From Bryopsis sp. KO-2023 (Eukaryota; Chlorophyta; Ulvophyceae; Bryopsidales; Bryopsidaceae), in contig BSYQ01000006.1 of NCBI GenBank assembly GCA_030272585.1, forward strand, positions 1,513,001 through 1,577,000: a stretch of DNA of 64,000 nt, in the 5' to 3' direction. Both the position numbers and the translations under genes were made by a program. The notes beneath the pieces are model-generated. The model was not told where the DNA came from and made no database searches. It saw only the letters and a list, made by a program, of their open reading frames with translations. Numbering within the stretch: position 1 is the stretch's first letter; the number at the start of each line of letters is the position of its first letter. This document shows positions 57,238 to 64,000 of this stretch, one piece after another.

Positions 57238-59205
57238 ATGGTTTCGGAGCTTGGGAAAACGAAGTTTTCAACCTGGACAAGGGAAGTAGCTGAATGGGCT
57301 ATTCCGTATGCTGGGTGTGGGGGGATTTCTTTTGAGGAGAAATCGTATGCGTTACTGCGATTAGCGGTCCCAGGAAGCCCAGCATGTCGGCTGTTTGCGA
57401 ACAGAATCGAAAGGGTCCAAACGCAAGGACTGGAATTGAATTTTATTAACGGGAAATATGCGGGAGAAGATGCCACGGAGTTTACGGTGTTCGCTAGTCC
57501 TTTGAGTGCGGTTGGAGCCGCTGAAGCATGGATTATTTTGGTCGCTGAGTTACGGGCGGCGCTTCCTACAGACCTGGCGTCAGATGAGCAAAAGCTGCGC
57601 AGGGAGAAAATGCGACCTAAGGAGAAACTGGAGCATTTCACGACTCGTTTTTGTCAGGCAGCAGATCAAATGGATAAACTCGCAGAAACGGTGAAGTGCA
57701 GTATTCTATATTCGCATCTCCCGAAGTCAGCACAGGAACTCGTGCGTTCATTGCCTAAGTCTTCGACTACTCTTAAGGCAATGCTGGAGCGTTTGCATGA
57801 GAGCCTTGCGTGGGATTCTGGAGGAGGAGCTGTTGGTTCCGCCGCGGACCCAATGGAAATTGATACAGTTAATGTGCAGAGTGTTATCCAGGGCGAACGG
57901 GTCGAGTTTTCCGCTATTAAAACGATGCAGGATTTTCGTATGGCTTCACGCCATTTGGCCCGCAGGAATCAGGGCTATCGCAATTTTTTACAGGATGTGT
58001 TACGTGACGGAGCTCGTGGGACTCAGCGCCAGGGTCGTTTTCAGAATCGGCCATGGCAGAGGCCTAAGAATTATCGCCAGGGTCAACCAGAAAGGGAGAA
58101 AATTTTTAATATCGATGTTCCAGTTTTCGAAGATGCCTTGTTTGGAGGAGATGTTGAGACGAATCAGGGGGACACCGAGGAGCAAGCCCAGGGGGTTAAC
58201 ACTGTAAAAATGACCAGTTCGGGTTCGCTATTGTTTTGCCCTACCGTGGTTAACGCACAGGTCACGTGCAATGGGCTTATTGATACAGGTGCTGGAGTTT
58301 CTTTGATTTCGGCGAAGATTGCGAAGTTGGCCGGTGCTGTTCCTCAACCTACGGAGCGCGTTTTACGCTGTGCTAATCAGTCGGCGTTGACTTGTTTGGG
58401 TACTGCTCAGGTGACGCTCACTATTGGACAAACATCTCTTCAGCAATGGGTTTTTGTTTGTCCCGAGTTGGGTTACGACATGATTTTGGGGAACGACGTT
58501 CTTAGTGAGCTCAAGGCCAAGCCCAATCCCGCGCATCGGGTTTTAGAACTTCCTCGTCAACCAGCCGTTCAATGTTTGGCCGTCGCTCCTGATTCGGTTG
58601 ATGATCAAGGGGTTGTTTGGCGTTTAACGGCTGCTGAACCCTTGCCAGTGCAGCCAGTGGTTAAGGATGGTGTGTTGTTCTGTGCCTTGGGGTCCTCTCG
58701 GGTTATTGCTGCCCAATCCACCCTTACTGTGGTACTCCCTATTGTACCCTCGACCTCGGTGGCGTTTTTTGATTCTGGACGTTTGCCAGCGGGTGTATCG
58801 GCTTCTTCGGCCATTTGGATGCGTGGCCACTCTCTGCGAGTTACTCTTACTAATGCCACAGCTACGCCGGTTATGTTGGGAAGTCGGACAGCGATTGCTG
58901 GGGTTTTGTTGGCGGCAACGACAGTGGAGTTGAAGCAAGCGGATGGGATTGTTCGTACTCTCGCCACTTATTCCCCTCCCACCACTCCCGCTACTATGGT
59001 TGCTAATGTTCGGCCCTGTGCTGCGGATTTACCCTCGCAATTTCCGGCCTTGTTTGCGTCGACAGTGGGCTCGTTCAAACCTGAGGTCATCGAGGAATTG
59101 CCTTTTGTTTCGACTCCTAGCACGCTTGCACCCCCCCAACCTCCCTTGGTGGGTCAGGAGTTTCTTGCTGCTCAGCAACAGATCACCACCTGGACCAAGC
59201 AATGA
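57238..59205 (+). mobile_element. Retrotransposon Gag-protease ORF, lacks reverse transcriptase
   Basis: First in-frame ATG at 57238 (655 codons). The N-terminal 300 residues are Gag-like (helical, ending in an Arg/Gln-rich stretch near RQGRFQNRPWQRPKNYRQGQ) without a zinc knuckle. Around residue 350 lies a retropepsin: GLIDTGAGVSLISAKIAKLA, then about 65 residues on YDMILGNDVLSEL, the usual flap/second-half signature. After a 190-residue linker the frame ends at WTKQ just where a Ty3/Gypsy-type polyprotein would enter reverse transcriptase. The ORF is otherwise intact and G+C-richer than its surroundings, suggesting a fairly recent insertion. Either the element was truncated or interrupted by the next element, or the protease ORF is naturally separate. 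Confidence 0.75.
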
Positions 59206-59214
59206 TACCAGCTG

Positions 59215-59281
59215 CTGACGTCCAGGGACGTCAGACGTCAAAGGCGTCATGCATCTGACGTCTGTGAAGCGTCAGATGCAT
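59215..59281. promoter_or_regulatory. Two hairpins rich in TGACGTC motifs
   Basis: CTGACGTC-CAGG-GACGTCAG (59215-59234) and ATGCATCTGACG-9 nt-CGTCAGATGCAT (59249-59281, 12-bp perfect arms). The ACGTCA/TGACGTC repetition resembles bZIP (CREB/ATF) sites, as found in LTR promoters. Placement immediately after the Gag-protease stop is compatible with the start of an LTR. Confidence 0.4.
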
Positions 59282-60184
59282 CCCCGGTGAATGACAGCAT
59301 CCTCCCAAGGAGGTACTACTGAACTACAGCGAGGAAACCACCGTAAGAGCACAGAGTCAAGACAGTGGTTCGATCAATCAGATGAGGACTTGCGAGACTG
59401 AGGTTCTGGGTTCGAGTCTGAGTGAGAACGTGCTTTGGTCTGGGCCTGTGTGTGAGTGTGTAAGTGAGTCAGGAGTAGAACTGGCGGCTGTTAGTCAGGG
59501 TAGTGGGAGTGTTACGGGTGGTTAGTCACCCTCGGGAAAGTCGAACTGGGAGTTGAAATGATGGGACGCTTGATGTAACCTTGCTTTTCAGTGATCTGTG
59601 GTGTGACCCCGAGTCTGTGACCCGTGCGATTTTGTGTGACCGTTCCGCCGCCGCCTCACTCTTTTGCGAGATAGGAGACGTCGCTCGCGGACGTCAGTCC
59701 TCCCGAGCGATAACATTTTTGGTTTCGGAGCCCGAAGGAACCGACTGGACTGGAGCTCTCCGCTGGTTTGACCAGCAGGTTTGTTCGAGGCGCTTAACGC
59801 CAGTCGTCAGGTCGTGGGAAAACGGAAAAAGGCAAACGCAGTGAACGGGAAAAAAGGAAAACGTGTGGTAGCAACGTTGGAAAAGAAGCACACCCATAAA
59901 AAGAGAGAAAAGAGGGTGCCAACGTTCAGTCGTGTGACAGGACGTTTGGGAAAAAGGTTACCCTGTAACCTGCGTCGCTGTCAGCGAACTGTAGTACTCA
60001 GGTTCGAAGGGTTAGAGTCGGACGTGAAGGGGTATAGTAGTATTACGTATAGTAACTCTCACGGCAAGGGCACGTGGGTTATCCGTTCACAGTTCGGCAA
60101 GGACAGGTCGTGGCGCGAAAGTCAACGGTCTACAGTTGACAGTAACCGTTGCCTGGAAAGTCAACTGAAAGTCAAGCGACCAGA
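59282..60184 (+). other. Leader of the second retroelement
   Basis: No gene supported. G-rich, with a possible splice acceptor at CTTTTCAG (about 59590). A basic open stretch (59781-60230; KKGKRV, KKREKRVP) has no ATG and overlaps the Gag start in another frame. A primer-binding site could not be identified with confidence. Confidence 0.35.
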
Positions 60185-62431
60185 ATGGCTCTGGTTCCGG
60201 TCGTTACAGAAAGCGACATGGTCGCGATAAGCGACGAAGTCATGGAAGGGTCAGAAGTGCAACCAATGGTGCACCAGCAAATTCAGAATATACAGATAAA
60301 TGGTTCTGATCACACTGAAATGCAGAGACAGATTGAGGTCTGGGGTGGAACAGTAACCAACCATCTCCAGCAATCATTGACCTCCATGCAGAGTCAGGTT
60401 CAACAAGTCCAGGTTGAACTCTATACACACAGAGAGCAAGCAGAGCTACATCAGTCAACTCTAAAGGAAGAGTTGCAGTCAGCTTTAGTGCACAGTTTGG
60501 AAGAACAGAGTCGAAAACTACAGCAGACTCAGGAGCTACATGCAAAGGACTTTTATCAAAGTCTCACTACAAATACAAACACTCAACTGAAGGACCTTGG
60601 TGAACAGTTGAGAAGTACAGGAAAAGATCATGCTGCGGGCATGGCTCAGTGGAAAAATAAGAACCAAACAGAGCTGGAACTATTCCAGAAGAAGCAGTTA
60701 GCTCTTCAGGAGCAACTGATGTTGGTTCAAAAGAAACAACAGGAAGATATTAATGCCCAATTATATGAAGTGTCTCAGCACATGCAAAGAATGCAAAAAC
60801 AGCTGATGGAAGAGAGGGAGAGTATGACAAACACAATGACTAGCATACTGCAAGGAGAATTGGACTCCTATCCTGCAGTCATTCAGAAAATGGTAGCTAC
60901 AGCAGTGGATGAAACCACCACAGCTATTGAGGACAAGTATAACAATGCTGAAGGACAGAAAGCAGATCTAGAAGAGACTAGATGGGCTTTAACTGATCCA
61001 GAATATCAGAAAGCAGTTGATGGCTGGATGAAAGATGGAATCCTGAGAACACCTATTCCTCCACAAGTGATGCAAGTGCATATGATGCAAGCAACACAAA
61101 CAGTACAGAATACAGAGGAAGGAGAAACTGAGGGACAAACTCAGGATATCCCAACATCTGGTCAGCCACCAGTACAGCAAGTTATACCTGCCACAAGTAC
61201 TGGAGCAGTACCTCCAGGACCCTCTTCTTTAGGTCTCATAGACCTCACTTCAGGACAACAACTGTCCATGGGTTTACCACCCCCTATACTGCAACCACCA
61301 GCAGTAACTATAGCACCTCCAGCTACCTTTACTGTAGGCACTACCCCAGCACCATCAGGAATGGGAATTCGACCACCAAATCCCTTTGAACAGTTAACAA
61401 GTCAAAGAGCACCCAGTGGTGGTGCACCTGGAGGAAATCCAGGGGATCCAAATGGATCAAATGGACCAAATGGCCCAGACAGACCAGGCATGCCTAGAGC
61501 ATCTGGTTCTGGACATCCAGGGCCAGGGAATGGTGGTGATGGTGGTGGAGGTGATGGAGGAGGTCCCCCAGGAGGAGGACCACCTGATAGAGATCCTAGT
61601 GGTACATCAGGAGGTTCAGGACAAGGTCCTGATAGACCTTACAGCAAACAGATTAAGCTCACTCCCCCAGAGAAATTCACTGGAGATGAAAGGATATCTG
61701 CAACAGAGTGGATATTGGGAATGAAGAGATGGTTGCAGAATCAACACATCTTAGAGAGAGACTGGTTATCCTGTTTTCAGTCACATCTCCAGGGAGATGC
61801 ACTTAGCTGGTTAAACCTGATGGATATACAGATCATGAATCAGGAAAAAGCAGAGTATGCTAGCTGGCAAGAGTTCACTCAAGAGCTAAGGAATGTTTTT
61901 GAGCCAGTCTCCCTAATAGAGACTGCCAGAAAACAATTAAGAACTCTAAGGCAGACTGGAACTGCCTTAGGCTACATCAGACTCTTCAGAAAGCTGATGT
62001 TTAGACTTCCCAATCTACCTCAAGAAGAAAGATATGCAGCCTTTGTGGATGGGCTCTCAGATAGAAATATGCAAGCACAGGTTATGACCCTGTGTGATGG
62101 AGATCTGGATAAGGCCATCCTCACAGTCCAAAGACTCTCTGCAACTATAGGCAGTAGAGGTGGCACTACTAGCAGCTTTAGAGGCAGAGGTAGAGGGAGG
62201 GGAAGATTTGGACAAAGAAATACACAGATGTCAGCAATGATGTCTACTGCAACATCACAACTGCCTCCTGCAGCAAATTCAGTTAAGGCTGTGCAGCAGA
62301 GAGGTCAGATGGGATCTAGGCCCTCAAGGGGAGGATCCTTCAAGTGTTTTCTATGTGGAAGCACAGAGCATGGGGTGAGACAGTGTCCCAAACTGTCCCA
62401 AGCTCAGAAAGCCCTGAAGAAGGGAAACTAA
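60185..62431 (+). mobile_element. Retrotransposon Gag with zinc knuckle (748 codons)
   Basis: ATG at 60185 (MALVPVVTESDMVAI). Order of domains: Gln-rich coiled-coil region (residues about 30-260), Pro-rich linker (300-400), Gly/Pro/Asp low-complexity region (410-490, GGGGDGGGPPGGG), retrotransposon Gag core (about 495-650: TPPEKFTGDERISATEWILG, GDALSWL, FRKLMFRLPNLPQEERYAAF), Arg/Gly patch (RGRGRGRGRFGQR), and one CCHC zinc knuckle CFLCGSTEHGVRQC. The core matches Ty3/Gypsy Gag proteins. It is longer than most because of the coiled coil. The A-rich codon usage differs sharply from the Gag-protease ORF upstream, so the two belong to different elements. Confidence 0.85.
62422..62428 (+). promoter_or_regulatory. 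-1 ribosomal frameshift slippery site GGGAAAC
   Basis: The Gag frame reads G GGA AAC TAA, so a canonical X XXY YYZ heptamer sits directly before the stop. A -1 slip continues in the frame of the next ORF (LKEEASVGSAKPPDD). I did not identify a downstream pseudoknot. Confidence 0.6.
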
Positions 62432-62667
62432 AAGAGGAGGCTAGTGTTGGGTCAGCTAAGCCTCCAGATGATATTGAAATGAAAGAACCCACTACAAAAA
62501 CACCAGCCTCACTAAATGATGGTGTTCAAGAGACACCTGTGGTTGCAGCCCCTATTGCAACAGAACAGGAAGCATACACACTGGATGGGGTCACTCCAGG
62601 AGTGTTAATTCAAAAGAAAAAGCAGTCTCAAAAGAGAGTGGATAAACAAACTGATAAGGGGGTCTAG
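62428..62667 (+). mobile_element. Start of Pol in the -1 frame, truncated
   Basis: 80 codons from the slip site to TAG at 62665. Acidic, Pro/Thr-rich sequence ending VLIQKKKQSQKRVDKQTDKG, like the spacer between Gag and protease. No DTG/DSG protease or later Pol domain follows, so the element is cut short here. Confidence 0.5.
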
Positions 62668-62683
62668 GACCCCGAGACACAAG

Positions 62684-62685
62684 CA

Positions 62686-62720
<35 letters not shown>
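62684..62720. repeat. (CA)n-(GA)n microsatellite
   Basis: About nine CA units, then eight GA units, at the point where the retroelement coding sequence ends. Confidence 0.9.
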
Positions 62721-63106
62721 TCACTGGGAAGATTAATTTTTACAGGAGGGCCCCCTGCCCTATAAACCCTGTCGTACATCCCATTGTACTACACAATAAC
62801 CCAAAACCCGAGTTCTACTATCAATTTGTCCCCCCCCCCACGAGAGGGTGTCCACACCCGTCACAACCCAGGAAAGAAAGAAAGAAAAAGAGCGAACTAG
62901 AAGAAAAAGAAACCCCAAACAAACCCACAACAAAAACCCCAACTAAACGACAAACAAACCCCAAACAAACCCATGAAAAATCCCAAACCAAACCCATGCT
63001 CAACCCCACAGAAAAACCCCGTTCTGTCTTGAGGCTTGGTCTCTGGCTTGGACGGTAGCTTGGTCTCCGGCTTGGTCTGCTTTTCGTTGTCACTCCAGAA
63101 GCCATC
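62721..63106. other. C/A-rich stretch, no gene
   Basis: Repeated AAACCCCAAACAAACCC-type phrases (about 62910-62995) and a C run at 62830. This may be the 3' untranslated region of the minus-strand ORF that ends at 63107. Confidence 0.4.
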
Positions 63107-64000
63107 TCAGTCAGCACCCATGGCTGGTGCCTCAGCTGGGTCCTCAGCTGGTTCATCGACTGGTTCTGCCACCAAGTCGATCGGAGGCTCGTCCACATCC
63201 AAATCCAAAGGAGGGAAGTCCTCATCCAAAGGTGGAGGAAGAGGTCCCAAAGACGAGGGCTCCGAGGATGGACTCCTGCTTGACACGGAAGGACTTTTTC
63301 CTTTGTCCTGTTTTGGGTCTTGTTCTCCTTTTGTTTCTGGTTCGGGTGTCCTTTCTTTTTCCTGCCTCTCATACTCCTCTGCCCACTTTTTCACCAACGG
63401 ACCCAAGCGCTTCAGGGCAAGGCCTTTCGGAAAGCCCATGTCCCTTCTCAAGCACTGATAGCACTCGGTTAGAGTCTGGGTCGTGGGTGGAGCCTGAAGG
63501 AGTGGCTGGAAGTCTGGCTCGCGCATGTCCAAATGAAGGTCCTTCAGCTGAACCTGTGGCGGATCTATTCGCTGCTCCTGCCACACCCCGTATAAGCGCA
63601 CGAGGATTATCATGAGATTCCAGTGGGTTCGGCACACCGTGTGGCTCGTGCATGTGGTGATCACGTAGCTATCCGCCAGAGCCGGCGGCGAATAGCACCA
63701 CAAACAGATCGGCGGCTTTTCCCCACGCCTGTCCTTGAATCTCTTTGACATGTCGGCGAGCGCCTCCTCTTCCTCTCTCTCCTTCCTTTTCTTGGGCGCC
63801 GACTTTTCGTCGGTCTTTCCACCGGTCTGTCCCCCGGTCAGGTCGCGGATTCTCCTTGGTTGTGGCTCTGAGATCATATCGTCGGCGACGTCGGGAATTT
63901 CAAAGTGCCCCGGTGCACGACTTCTGATTCTCTCCAGCGTTCTGTCCACCTGCGTATAGTCATACCCGGCTAGCCGGTGGTTAACCGGAACGTTCCCTTT
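63107..64000 (-). CDS. Unidentified ORF, 5' end beyond the window
   Basis: Open on the minus strand from the window edge (VNHRLAGYDYTQVDRTLERI) to a stop at 63107, at least 297 codons, no intron needed. An N-terminal basic region (APKKRKEREEEEALADM, NLS-like) precedes a Cys/His cluster: ICLWCYSPP, then about 13 residues, TCTSHTVCRTHW, which could bind zinc (C-x2-C...C-x2-H-x2-C-x2-H). A second pair occurs in ECYQCLRRDMGF. The tail is acidic and Pro-rich (PPPLDEDFPPLDLDVDEPPI). The high G+C and intronless state resemble the neighbouring retroelements, so it may belong to a mobile element. Family not recognised. Confidence 0.5.
   Translation of the reverse strand, partial: KGNVPVNHRLAGYDYTQVDRTLERIRSRAPGHFEIPDVADDMISEPQPRRIRDLTGGQTGGKTDEKSAPKKRKEREEEEALADMSKRFKDRRGEKPPICLWCYSPPALADSYVITTCTSHTVCRTHWNLMIILVRLYGVWQEQRIDPPQVQLKDLHLDMREPDFQPLLQAPPTTQTLTECYQCLRRDMGFPKGLALKRLGPLVKKWAEEYERQEKERTPEPETKGEQDPKQDKGKSPSVSSRSPSSEPSSLGPLPPPLDEDFPPLDLDVDEPPIDLVAEPVDEPAEDPAEAPAMGAD

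Noticed and set aside
57225-57641. Antisense ORF across the Gag region, and similar antisense ORFs at 58605-58967 and 60240-60545
   Set aside because: Shadows of the strongly supported sense Gag and protease frames.
59360-59430. tRNA-like phrase GGTTCTGGGTTCGAGTC in the retroelement leader
   Set aside because: T-arm stem has mismatches and there are no acceptor or anticodon arms.
63036-63615. Plus-strand Ser/Gly-rich ORFs opposite the terminal minus-strand ORF
   Set aside because: They mirror the Pro/Asp-rich tail of the longer minus-strand ORF, which also continues past the window and has a coherent domain layout.

Overview
The window is eukaryotic nuclear DNA: short GT-AG introns, no bacterial gene packing, many homopolymer and microsatellite tracts. 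A fragment resembling a plastid 16S rRNA 5' end (about 5968-6068) points to a plastid-bearing protist or alga. The lineage cannot be fixed from the sequence alone. Coordinates of repeat edges come from reading copies against each other by eye and may be off by a few bases.

Layout. (1) A large, visibly diverged inverted repeat: left arm about 1088-16374, right arm about 27889-43395 (paired positions sum to roughly 44,200-44,500). Both arms carry the same series of genes and gene fossils in mirror order: a multi-exon gene with succinyl-CoA ligase alpha modules, a small membrane-segment exon, a broken beta-helix surface-protein gene, an unrecognised decayed gene, a tRNA-like element and a small ORF. 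(2) Between the arms, a head-to-tail array of a 3.78 kb unit: one partial and three full copies (18763-31589), joined by 65-bp junctions. A single copy in the opposite orientation (12674-16374) shows where the unit really ends. (3) Right of the palindrome (45.7-50.2 kb), low-complexity DNA and a third, directly oriented beta-helix copy. (4) From 50249 to 57089, a second, truncated version of the spacer-plus-unit block of 15.4-22.4 kb. (5) From 57090 to the end, pieces of two LTR-retrotransposon-like elements (a Gag-protease ORF that stops before reverse transcriptase, and a long Gag with a zinc knuckle and a -1 slippery site) and an unidentified ORF running off the window.

The best candidate for a living gene is the right-arm minus-strand gene (39346-45697). 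About fourteen exons join with matching intron phases and no stops, giving a chimeric protein with two succinyl-CoA ligase alpha modules, one of which keeps the catalytic histidine region. The left-arm counterpart also stays open across its exons but lacks that region. By contrast, the beta-helix genes are clearly dead. They share an inversion, a premature stop and a lost splice donor in both arms, so they were broken before the arms duplicated. Most of the central 12.7-31.6 kb appears to be non-genic repeat.
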